Positions 24,233 through 34,500 of a DNA stretch of 64,000 nucleotides are shown piece after piece (the stretch's first letter is position 1; the number at the start of each line of letters is the position of its first letter). The stretch covers positions 1,178,001 through 1,242,000 of the forward strand of contig JANVFP010000015.1 in NCBI GenBank assembly GCA_027919835.1, in the 5' to 3' direction. This stretch comes from Lentinula raphanica. Taxonomy: Eukaryota; Basidiomycota; Agaricomycetes; Agaricales; Omphalotaceae. A program made the position numbers and the translations under genes. Under the pieces are notes generated by a model. That model had not been told where the DNA came from and searched no databases. It saw nothing but the letters and a program-made list of their open reading frames with translations.

Positions 24233-24781
24233 ATGTCCGGCACCATCGAAGATCCTTCTGCCCTTAAAGTAACCTCCTCTGATACTGAAACTCCTCCCAA
24301 AATCCCCAATCACGTCCATATCACTCGCATATCCCCCGAGGTATTCGCCATTCCCGCCGATCGAGTAGGAGATCCCACGGAACACATCGCTGCTCAACAG
24401 GTCTCGCAGTTTTGCGACTACGATAGAGCTATCAGAAAGGATAGGTGGGATGTAGACCGGTACCCTGTGGGCTACGATCGCTTCGCGGAGGTCTTCAACC
24501 AGACCACGAAAAGTCGTTATCGGTTCGCATATTTTAGGAAACGCGCATCGGACGGTTTCGTTGATCGTATTCTTCACTTGGATGTCGAGGGTCCGCCGAG
24601 GGAGTTGTTTGGGGTCGAGCCGTATCAGTGCTTTGGGCAGGGTGTTTATCATCACCCTGGATTCGTTGAAATCCCGAAGAGAGACTACGATCAGCTCAGA
24701 GAGATCACTTTTGATTATGCCACCAGAATGACGAGTGGCTCGTACCAGATCTGGGACGACTCTGACTGGGAATCGGAGTAG
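24233..24781 (+). CDS. Hypothetical protein, 182 aa, single exon
   Basis: An uninterrupted ATG-to-TAG frame of 182 codons. The product is hydrophilic and acidic, beginning MSGTIEDPSALKVTSSDTE and ending in an acidic IWDDSDWESE. It has no signal peptide, membrane helix or recognised domain. A TATA-like ATAAAA lies about 80 bp upstream. A long frame on the opposite strand overlaps it, but codon composition and the upstream element favour this one. Function unknown. Confidence 0.6.
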   Translation: MSGTIEDPSALKVTSSDTETPPKIPNHVHITRISPEVFAIPADRVGDPTEHIAAQQVSQFCDYDRAIRKDRWDVDRYPVGYDRFAEVFNQTTKSRYRFAYFRKRASDGFVDRILHLDVEGPPRELFGVEPYQCFGQGVYHHPGFVEIPKRDYDQLREITFDYATRMTSGSYQIWDDSDWESE

Positions 24782-26289
24782 GTCAACCTAGGCCAACGAA
24801 GAGCGGGAATGACGAAGGGAGGGGAATGTCAGGAGAACAGAGTTCCGAGAAGATCTGAACCCAATAGACTGAACCAGTGTAGATTTTGGGAACATAGAAA
24901 GCTCGTTGCGAGAAGAACATGTGTATGATTGAATGTATCCTCTAGCCCAGCAATACGACTGGTCAACTCTGCAAATGTCATAATATAGTCAAAAACAGAA
25001 TGTGTAGAGAGGGTGAAATATGATTCCTATGGGCTACACATTGACCTCGCCACATTGTGGAGGCAGTATCAATCTGCGAGGCTTCGATAGAGCCAGAAAG
25101 GGAGCAAAGATACAGCGTGCGGGAGAGAGGAATTAACGTAGCAACAGAAGACAGGACTTGAGACGAACGTCAACACTATGAATCGGGAAAAGCATGCGTT
25201 TAGGTAGTAGATGAATATAATTCCAGGGAACATTGTCGACGTCTAGGTACATAGACAGAAATGAAAGAGTAGGAAACCTGTCAAAGAGGTCAGTTGTATG
25301 TTACGAAGGACAGAGAGGCAGTAGGAAAATGGAGGAATGAAATCAGAGGTGTCAAGTTTGGAGCACACCCAACACCCAACGAAAGAGGATGAGGTATTAC
25401 ACCATGAAGAAATTCAATTGCGTTCGCAAATTGAAGCATCAGTTGAGTGGATACAAAGAATGGGAGGACAAGACATGGCAAAAATCGAGGACGTACCACA
25501 AAGACCACTAACTACTATGCCTTCTGCTTCGGAGGTGGCGATGACGAGATAGAACGACGAACGTTCAGATATAAAATCCAAAAAATGAAGTAAGACCTCG
25601 CCATACGAGAGTGAGCCCCATTAAGTTGAAGATCCATAAACGAATCAACAATCGCATAACTGTGACTATGAGCAACATCCATCTAGACCTCCACCCTCTT
25701 TGACCTCGAAGGACGTAACAAGAACGCCGCTCGTATCTTCGCGACAACTTCCTCGTAGAGCATGGATCGTCTAGACAGGACAGAGCTGGCTTGGACGAGC
25801 AAGCCCACTGACCCGAGCGACTCGGGTGAGTGGGAAGCAGAAAGTTCCAGCCGTTCCTCGAGCCTTTACCGCCTTGCTTAACGGTCGGTTGCTTTCCATT
25901 ATTTGGAAGGAGGAATCCAAGAAAGGAGGCTCTGTATCTCCGGGGACTTTCCCCACAGCGGAATGAAAAAGAGCATCACCGAAGAGGTGAGCTCTCTGTA
26001 TGGCTAGCTGCGACAACGATTCTTCGAACGGCGAGGAGGTAAAGAGAAATTTTTAATGCCGGCGTCAATTATAAAGGTTTGATAAAATTAGGTTAGGGTT
26101 TACATGTTAGTAAGCGGAATTTGGCCGCCTCCCTCCGCACTTGCGTTTCGTCAACCATAACTCATCTCCGCAGTGGACCACATTCTCTTTCTTGCTTTAT
26201 ACCACTTCCTTTAGAAAGCTTTCGACACATCTATAATATCTGCTCAAGCTGAGCAGCTTTTGGCTATATATCTCCGCTTCTGGCATAGA
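24782..26289. other. Intergenic, nothing recognised
   Basis: About 1.5 kb with only short open frames (the longest ATG frame is 71 codons at 25337-25552, overlapped by a similar frame on the other strand). No repeat, transposon end or RNA gene was recognised. The last 150 bp should include the promoter of the next gene. Confidence 0.5.
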
Positions 26290-27688
26290 ATGGCATCTAC
26301 GTCTTCATCTTCTTCATCGCCCGCAAATCAACAACAGACGCAATCTCGAGGCCCAGCATTCTCGAAATGGCCTACAGTCAAGATCTTTATGCCCCCACAA
26401 GGTGAGTAAGCCAGGTCCTAGTCGAATTTTGATATTTTCATGCATCTATATGGCATCCCTCCCTACGTTATACTAAACATATCATCCCCAGGTCGTTTCT
26501 CTCCCAAAAGAGATGAATGGTGCTTAACCTACTGCACACAATCAATCACAGGCCGTATACATGCCGTTCAACCATCTTGTACGACGTTGTGTATCCGGAA
26601 GGTTTTCGAGCATGAGGTCAAGAATGTGACTGGGTTCAAGAGACACGATATGAGTGTGATGGGAGAAGATGACGATGATGATACAGATGCGAATAGAACA
26701 GATGGTTCAGATGGAAAGAAGGTGGTACGGAAGAAAGCTATCTATTCTCTTCCTCCTGAAGGTCAACCGGACCATGTCCCGAAGGTTCTTGGAGGTGCTA
26801 GGACTGCACCAGACCCAAGCACGTCCCCTTCTACGTCAACAACCTCTAAATCTGAATCTTTATCTTCTCTACCTGAGACGGTACCGACACCCATCATCAA
26901 GACCCGTTCATGGTCCCCTGGCTATTACCTCTTCACCTCCACGACGATCTACGGCACCTTCGAGCATCTTGCCTCCATGTCGCGCGATCTACCGAGGCAG
27001 GTGTCGAGGCAGAAGAAGGTTGAGAGTATTAAGAAAGAGTGGATCGAGTATCAAGAGTGGGTGGAGAAGATTCAGAAAGGGGAGTTGCAGGAGACGGCGG
27101 GCAGAGAGGGGAGTTCACGAGAAGGGAGTCCAGGAATTGATGCGAATGAGGGTCAGTCTGGAAGCCAACTGGGAAAAGACGAGAAAGTTGAACGTAGGAG
27201 ACCGCCACCACAACCCATGCCAGATTACCTGTGAGTGAAGTACCATCGCTTCATTGAACAGTAACTGATACACATCTATCCTTCTTCATTCTTGTCGCTT
27301 CTCTGTCTGGCCCTTTATCCAGCGCATCTACCCTCCTCGTTCCTCTCCCTCCAGCATCCCTTACGCACCTTACATCGCAACTGACCTCTCAGTTCATATC
27401 ACCAATGTCGAAATTCCTCAAGCCGACGGGAAGAGCACTAGAGCTTTTCGGGAATGACTTGCAGGGAGGGATATATCAGCAGTGAGCTTTTTGAACTTCG
27501 ATAGCATTCACTCTGTGACTCACGTCCATTCCTATTTTTCTGCTAGATTTGCATCCAGGGTATATTCAAAAGCACAGACGGATGAACCTGCGAAATTAGC
27601 GAGAAGAAGCTGGGAGAGATTGCTAGAAGCGTGGAAGGGAGACGGAGGTGATAAGGGTGATGGGAAGGATGGGGGGATCAAAGGATAG
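26290..27688 (+). CDS. Conserved-looking fungal protein of unknown function
   Basis: ATG at 26290 gives a Ser-rich start (MASTSSSSSSPANQQQTQS) and then FSKWPTVKIFMPPQ. After an intron (about 26401-26491) it continues with GRFSPKRDEWCLTYCTQSI, a Cys-containing block (HAVQPSCTTLCIRKVFEHEV), an acidic run of Asp residues and a Ser/Thr-rich linker. Next comes SWSPGYYLFTSTTIYGTFEHL, a Lys/Glu coiled-coil-like segment, and an exon with LVPLPPASLTHLTSQLTSQF and SKFLKPTGRALELFGNDLQG. A final exon ends DKGDGKDGGIKG at 27688. The block structure looks like a conserved single-copy fungal protein, but I cannot name it. A membrane-associated region in GYYLFTSTTIYG is possible. Confidence 0.65.
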
Positions 27689-28165
27689 TTGGACGTTGAT
27701 TAGAATGTTTGATATATGTACTTAATGATCAGAGCCTGCTCCATTTCGTTAAGACTTGTACAAGGAGAACCAGCAGCTTCCGCTGAGCAAAATAGTGTAG
27801 ATCTCCTGTAACGAAGCGCGCGCCGCGAACCAACCGCGAAGAGTTGGAACTTGGCAGACAGGAGCGGACCGGGGGGTTCCATTCTGTAAGCGCCGAATAT
27901 CAACTATACCTGGGGGGTGCACTTTTTTTACCGGCTAGAGATGAGCCCGAGTTAACCGGTAGTACCCCCAGTAGCACTGCCGCTGTTCGGCATTCACTTA
28001 CCGTAGATGCAATTGGAAATCCATATTCTTCAGCATGTAGTCTCTGGAGTGCATTTTCATCTGTCTTTATATTCTCAACCCAGTTCTCAATGTGTCTACT
28101 ATAAACGTTCATTTTTTACTAATGACCAGCTAATGACTTCCCCTTCTTGATCCACTCAAAGCACA
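27689..28165. other. Intergenic flank of the retrotransposon insertion
   Basis: 477 bp between the unknown gene and the gypsy target duplication. GC-rich around 27815-27835 (GCGCGCGCCGCGAACC). No gene recognised. Its natural continuation on the other side of the insertion starts at 40959. Confidence 0.5.
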
Positions 28166-28302
28166 GTGACTGTCACAGATTTCCTTATACTCCTATCCTT
28201 GATCATTTATCTTATCTTTTTCCTATTTTATCATTTGATTATCAGTAGTAGTTTATTAGCTAAGCATCTCTGTGCCATCATCTTCTCATATGTACAATCA
28301 CA

Positions 28303-28494
28303 CAGTAATATCAGGTTACTTGGCTACAGTAACATCAGGGTACCTGACTACAGTAATATCAGGTTACCTGGCTACAGTAATATCAGGTCACTTAGTTACA
28401 CTGATATTAAGTTACCTAGCTACATTAATATCAGGTCACTTAGATACACTGATATTAAGTTACCTAGCTACATGGATATTAGATTACCCACTGT
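28303..28494 (+). repeat. 24-bp tandem repeats in LTR U3
   Basis: Eight degenerate 24-bp units with the core AGTAATATCAGGTTACCTGG immediately upstream of the TATA box. The same array is in the 3' LTR at 40613-40804. The position suggests an enhancer-like, copy-number-variable element (inference). Confidence 0.85.
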
Positions 28495-28504
28495 TCCAGA
28501 GTAG

Positions 28505-28512
28505 TATAAATA
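28505..28512 (+). promoter_or_regulatory. TATA box of the gypsy LTR
   Basis: TATAAATA directly downstream of the 24-bp repeats. A copy at the same offset is in the 3' LTR (40815-40822). Confidence 0.65.
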
Positions 28513-28654
28513 CCCCTCTGTATTCCTGGGTATCCCCCCAGATTCAAGAACATCTTTTATCCTCTTGTGATCAACTTGTGCTCATACTCTGTCACTATCC
28601 CCAACCTTTGCAACTACAACTAGGTGAGTTCTAAGTTGTGATAGTTTCCTTGTG

Positions 28655-28730
28655 TGTCTGTTGTTGCTGTCAAGGACAACAGACACTTCTTTTTCTTTCT
28701 TGCCTGTTGCTGCTGTCAAGGGCAACAGGC
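28655..28730 (+). other. Two tandem hairpins in the gypsy leader
   Basis: Stem 1 pairs TGTCTGTTGT (28655-28664) with ACAACAGACA (28676-28685). Stem 2 pairs GCCTGTTGC (28702-28710) with GCAACAGGC (28722-28730). Both loops share the core TGCTGTCAAGG. They start 12 nt after the 5' LTR, where packaging, dimerisation or priming signals would be expected; the role is inference. Confidence 0.7.
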
Positions 28731-29142
28731 AGGGACCTTTTGCAGGTTGTGCAGTCTGACTTCTTGTCATGGCTGTGGGGGCATCAACACCTTTTTTGGT
28801 CCTGCTGGACTTTGAACACTGTTGCTGAAAGGGACAGTTGTTCTTGATTTGCCGGACCCTAGGCGTAAGGGGACTTGCTGTATCTTATTACAACAAGACT
28901 GGTACCTTTGGGTAGGCCATGATCTGGTTCTTTTGAACTGGAGAAGACGGCAAGCCAGTTCTTGGGCAAGCACCAGGGAATGTGTAACACATTCTCATTT
29001 GCTACATGAGGACATGTAGAGATCCCCCCACCCATTTGACATCAAGATCATCAAGACTTGCACACTGCAACTGGTTGCCTTTGTTTCTTTGTACTTGTCT
29101 GCTGAAAAGGGACAATGTACTTATGCCATTTTTTGCCAGACA

Positions 29143-29994
29143 ATGCCTTGCAAAATTATTCCCACTTTTCCCATGAAATATACTCCTTCCAATCGTCGTA
29201 ACCATGTGTCTGTAATGGCTATGGATAAATCGACAGGTCTTTGGGAACGGATCACTATTCCCAAGGACAAACGAAAGAAGTATAATCATGTTGGACGTCC
29301 CTCCTACACTGAAATCCCTGTTTATGCACCTGTGCGTAATCGCAAACTCACTCTTCTCCAACGCCTCCAAATCTCGATCTCTCACAAAAAATACCTCGCT
29401 AAGCTCCGTAAACGTCATCTTAAATACGTCGAGCGAGAGCGCCTGATGAACAGGCTCCATGACCTTCCCTCTGAGGATTATAATACCTCTCCAACCCATA
29501 AATTCTTTCCTGATCCTGTCTATGTTCCTCCTCCTCCTATTCCCTCTGATCTTCACTTCCAACGAATTCCCCTTGCTCAACGCCTTAAAGAACCCTCTCA
29601 ACCCATATCTCCTGATACTTATCCTAAGGAGGCTGCTGTCTTTAAGCGTATCAAGGAGTTTGAAGGTGTTCTGCAGGCTACCAAGATTCGTCTTGAGCCA
29701 GTCTTCAGGGAGTTGAATGCAGAGGAGTGCAAGGAATTCAATGGACAGGTCTTTAGAATTTCCAATGAGGATCGAAATTCTCTTTGGGGATGGTACAATG
29801 ATTTAGAGGATTTATATCAGGATCTAGACAGAAGAGGACACCAATTAAGTAACAAAAATTGGAGAGAGATAAAAGGGATATGTACCAAAATTGGGAAAGT
29901 CAATTTTCAGAGTCTGTATACTAGGCTTCCTGAAATTTGCAAGGAGCTATTAGACCTGAATATTGTACTTCCTGATGCAGCCAAAGCAGAATAG
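29143..29994 (+). CDS. Gypsy accessory ORF upstream of gag, unknown function
   Basis: 283 codons from ATG at 29143 (an alternative ATG is at 29173), wholly between the 5' LTR and gag. The product is basic in its first half (KDKRKKYNHVGRPS, KKYLAKLRKRHLKYVERER), then Pro-rich, and ends with a Leu-rich segment (EICKELLDLNIVLPD). No zinc knuckle, protease or other recognised domain is present. It is separated from gag by about 95 bp. It could be a nucleic-acid-binding or structural accessory protein. The frame is intact, so it is probably not a random ORF. Confidence 0.65.
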   Translation: MPCKIIPTFPMKYTPSNRRNHVSVMAMDKSTGLWERITIPKDKRKKYNHVGRPSYTEIPVYAPVRNRKLTLLQRLQISISHKKYLAKLRKRHLKYVERERLMNRLHDLPSEDYNTSPTHKFFPDPVYVPPPPIPSDLHFQRIPLAQRLKEPSQPISPDTYPKEAAVFKRIKEFEGVLQATKIRLEPVFRELNAEECKEFNGQVFRISNEDRNSLWGWYNDLEDLYQDLDRRGHQLSNKNWREIKGICTKIGKVNFQSLYTRLPEICKELLDLNIVLPDAAKAE

Positions 29995-31128
29995 TCTTAT
30001 ATAATCTGGCAAACATTTGTGTTTTTTCATATATTCATTTTTTCATATTATGTCTGAATAATAATCTGACTTCACTACAACTAGAAAAAATGTCTTATAC
30101 ACCTTTCACTCCTGTCGTTGAATTAGTCGATGATGGACAAGTTTGGTCCGATGCTGTCTCTCAAGGAATTGATATGGCAGCAATTGGATTTCAAACTGAT
30201 GAACAAAAAAATCAGATTGGACGACTCCTTCGCAATGCTCACGAGGCTACTACCAATATTTCCATTGGATATATCAACAGAAATATCAATGGACTTGCTG
30301 ATTGGATGAATCAGGCTTTTACTACAGCCTTCACCAATCAAGAGAACTTAACAAATGAAGTTCGTAGCCTTCGACAGATTGTTGAAACTCAGGCAGAACT
30401 TTTACGAGCTTATAAGGCACAGCTTGATAAGCTTCCTGCTGATGCTGGAGCTGGCCCATTCAGGGGTCCCAAAGTACCTGACCCACCAACCTTCTCTGGA
30501 ACAGACAACAAGATGACCTTAGAAGATTGGATGAATCAAGTCGCATTGTACTGCTCATCTCTAGGCATTGTGACAGATCATCAAAGAATTGTGACCGCTC
30601 TTACCAGGTTGCGTTCTCCTGCCACAAACTATATGAGAAAATACTTTGATGACACGCGTTTGGGAAATGATCTGGGATCCTGGGACAACTTTGCTAATGA
30701 GCTCAATGCCATTTATGGTCGCCGTGATAATAAAGAAGGTGCTAAAAATGAAATCACACATCTTTGGACAAACAAGTCACTGGCTAATAAGGACTTTATC
30801 AAATATGCTGAGCAATATCGCACTCTTGCACGTATTGTGGACTACCAAGATAGTATTCACATCGACAAGCTTCGTGACGTTATTTCACAAGAGTTGCGTA
30901 ATGCACTTGTTGTGTTGGAAATTTCCGGAAAGACTCCTACTAAATGGGAAGATTATCTGGAACTTCTCCTTTTATCATATAAAGCCTTACATCCAGAAAA
31001 GACTAAAAGTGTAATATTTGGCACAGGCAATAATGCTAAAGGCAATGGCAGTCATGAACCAGATGCAATGGAGATAGATGCAGCAAAAAAGAGTAAAGGC
31101 AAAACCCCAGAAAAAGTTAATTCCCAGG

Positions 31129-31448
31129 TGTTAGAAACTGAACGTGGTAAGGCGACGATAGGTGGTCAGAACGCGGTAGCGTGACCAGCGAGGATACGAT
31201 CGATGTAGTGGTTTGTTTGGTTCTCTTATTCGGACTATATAATGTAGATTTACAACGTAATCACTCTTTAACTTGTACTATCGAGTTAAAGAGTGAGTAT
31301 CTCCCATATCATCACTATATGCACGTTTACTTACAGACTATTGTAGACTCACACCGTATCCGTATAGGTATTTATAATATGAACTTGTACTATCGAGTTA
31401 AAGAACTCACACCGTATCCGTATAGCCCTCGACTCGCGAATCTTGTCA
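31129..31448 (+). repeat. Copia 5' LTR
   Basis: 320 bp. Contains a 13-bp perfect inverted repeat (31261-31273 with 31284-31296, 10-nt loop). It also has a 23-bp direct repeat (31270-31292 and 31382-31404) and a 21-bp direct repeat (31347-31367 and 31405-31425). TATATAA at about 31236 is a possible TATA box. Confidence 0.93.
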
Positions 31449-31549
31449 GATTCGCAGTCAGAAGTAGTGATTGCACGCCATTTCATTCGCATCGTATAAT
31501 TATCGAACTCGCCTTTCGTATTCGCATCATAATTCCCATCGCAGCAGAC

Positions 31550-34500
31550 ATGTCGAACTCGAACTCGCTCCCTCCAATTCAAACCTTTGCCGAATCTCGC
31601 CAATTGGACAGTATTGCGAACTTTCTTTCGTTTAGCGACTCGATCATCAGCATTACCCGTGGTTACGGGCTCGAAGGCTACATTGATGGATCGATCTCTC
31701 GCCCTGCCACGAATGTCGCTCCCGCCGTGCTTGCCGCCGGCGCGGCAGCTGGACAACCTGTTATTCCAATTCCCAATCCCACTTCTAATAATTCGAACGC
31801 GCCCTCTATCGACGAGTGGGAACTCAGGAATGCTCGCGTAGCCGCAATCATCTACATGAACGTCAGGGATCCCCGCGGGATCGGACTCAATCCCAACCTC
31901 ACTGCGCTTGAAATGTGGACTCGAATCCTCGCCAAGTTCAACCCCAGAACTAATGCCGCCCGTACTATCGCTCGAGAACGCCTCAAAGCTCTGCGATTCA
32001 ACGAAGGAGATCGTTTCGATCATTATTTCGCTAATCTTGAGCGTTTGAAATCGGAGGCAAACGAGGTTGGTTGTGAGATCACCGATGAAGATCTCGCGTC
32101 CCAGTTCCTTACTAGCCTGCCTCCTTCGGACTCCTTCGCCTGGATCATTCAGAACTACGCGGGAAAACCCTACTCCGAGATTTATTCCAGTCTCCTCGAA
32201 ATTCAGCTCCGTAAAGACGTTGTGAACAACAATGTAGGAGCGGCTCGTAACACTGTTCCCTCTGCCCTCGCCGCCATGAACAACAACGCCGCCATGAATA
32301 ACAATCGTCGCAACGGTCGTTCCACGCTTCGATGCAGCAACTGCAATCGTCGTGGCCATTCGCGTGCCATGTGCTATGCAATCGGCGGCGGATCTTACGG
32401 TCAAGCTCCTCCCAACTGGATTCCTCCTGCCGGAATGACCAATGGTGCAAACACAAACTCTACTGGGATGAACAATGGCGCGAATACCAATCCTCGTCCA
32501 GCTCAAGCCCAAGCCGCTGTCCTCTCCACTGTCGTTGATATGGGAAGCGACGTCGGCGGTATGGCCTCTATATACGCTCTCGCTACTAAAGCTGATATAG
32601 CGTCCTTTAGACCTCCAAGGAAGACTCCTTCCGTTCTAGAGGATCGCATCAGCGAGAGTGTTTTAGAGACTGCCATACCGTACCCATATCATAGTGTTCT
32701 AGCATCATTCAATGGAAATTCACATTCGTCTCCTACCTTCCTCGATAGCGCTGCGTCTGAATGCTGTATTCGTGATCGTAACCTCTTTACATCCTTCACC
32801 GAAAAACATTCACAAGGACGTATGGCAACGAATGATATCTCTGGAAAATTTTCCATTGAGGGCTACGGAATCGTACAGTTTACCGTCAAGAATTCTGATA
32901 CATCGACGAAAACCCTTCGAATGGCCGCTCTATATACACCTTCGTTTGCTATGAATCTGCTTTCTATCCCGGCATTTGACGCTAAGGGTTTCGTTGGTTC
33001 ATGGGGGAGCGGTATTCTGAGCGTGAAAGATCCACGGACCGGAGAGGTGATCATCGACGGTAAACTCGCTGTGAACAAGGGAAGTCACCGGCTGTATGAG
33101 GTGGAGGTTGTGTCGTCCCATGAGGAAAATGCTTCAGCCCTAGCTACTGGAGTCTCTCTCGCTGCAGGTGGAAACTCTCTTCGGAAACCATGTTCCCTCG
33201 CGATGTGGCATGCTAGATTCGCCCACATCAACACAAATGTCATCGCTCTTATGAAACGACGGGACCTTGTGGATGGACTCGACATCACCGATGCTAGCCT
33301 TAACGGAAAATGCGAACCATGCCTTCACGCCAAGCCAACTCGAAGGCCGTATGACTCGATCGTCACTCCCGCCACTGAAGTGTTATTCCGCATTCATCTA
33401 GATCTCTGGGGCAAAGCTAGAACGATGAGTTTAGGGGGAGCGTGGTATATGATGCTGGCCGTGGACGATGCAACTGGAATTCCGAACCCGTCCTTCTCTG
33501 CAAATAAAGACGCTCAAACGATACTCACACTCATTATCCGATTCGTGGATAAAGCTGAAAAGCAGACTGGGAAGACGGTGAAACGGATCCGAATTGACTT
33601 GGGGCGCGAATTCGACAACAAACTCGTCGACGACTGGGCGGCATCGAGGGGAATCATAATCGAAAAAGTTCCGACAAATTCATCTGCGGCAAACGGGGTC
33701 GTCGAGCGTGCAAACAGGAATGTCATCGAAGGCGTCAGGGCCATGATCGAAGATTCGGGGCTAGATTGGCGTTTCTGGGCGGAAGCAGCGGAAGCTTTCT
33801 GCTATATATCATCAATGGTTCCGACGTCGAGAGTTCCTGGCGTAATTCCAATTCAATCGTGGTATCCTGAGCATGCGCGGATCAACGTTTCGCATCTCCG
33901 AAAGTGGGGGTGTCGTGTATTGGCAAAAGATCTCGATCGAAGGGAAGGCAAGCTTGGCGACCAGACGTTTGAAGGGTTCTTGGTGGGGTATTGGGATCGA
34001 AGAGGTTGGCGAGTCTGGGACCCGGTTCGCAAGCACATTTTTCCTGTGCGAACCGCAGAGTTCGACGAGGGCATTCCAAACCGAACTTTATCCGAGTCCA
34101 GCAAGACTTATCCCCTGCCGTTGTCTGGTGATAATCCCGATCCCAATAACGACGATGTTCTCGATGCAGATCTCGGCGATACTCTTCACGACGAAGTCAT
34201 TAACCTTGAAGACCACATCGAACACCAGGATGACGAGGGTACCATTCTCCGACGATCGTCTAGACACTCCGCTCCTTCGCAAGCTCTGCAGCGTTCCCGC
34301 GAGTATGAAGAGGATGAGCGACGTGCCAAAGAAAACGAGGAAGAATGGGCAAATATTATGGTACTCGCGAGTGTAATCAAAGGAGCTGGACGCATCGAGA
34401 ACCCGGTCCCAAAACGATTCGACCAAGCTATGAGAGAACCTGAACTGTGGATGCCGCCGATGAAGAAGGAGTTTGATTCTCTCGAGAGCCGCGGATGCTG

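Larger units (their letters stand above)
28171..28643 (+). repeat. Gypsy 5' LTR
   Basis: 473 bp, TGTCAC...GTGATA. Contains eight 24-bp tandem units (28303-28494), then TATAAATA at 28505-28512, the likely promoter that would start transcription about 30 bp downstream. Confidence 0.93.

Noticed and set aside
24014..24655. 213-codon open frame on the minus strand, antisense to the 24233-24781 gene
   Set aside because: It overlaps most of the plus-strand gene, has no recognisable domain or promoter, and looks like a shadow of that gene's codon pattern.
25337..25552. 71-codon ATG frame in the large intergenic region
   Set aside because: Short, no recognisable domain, overlapped by a similar frame on the other strand; chance cannot be excluded.
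28166..28504. Open frames with an eight-residue repeat (YSNIRLPG type) in the LTR
   Set aside because: They translate the 24-bp regulatory repeats of the LTR, whose length is a multiple of three.
31349..32512. 387-codon minus-strand frame inside the copia element
   Set aside because: Antisense to the recognised copia Gag region; a mirror of coding composition without any domain.
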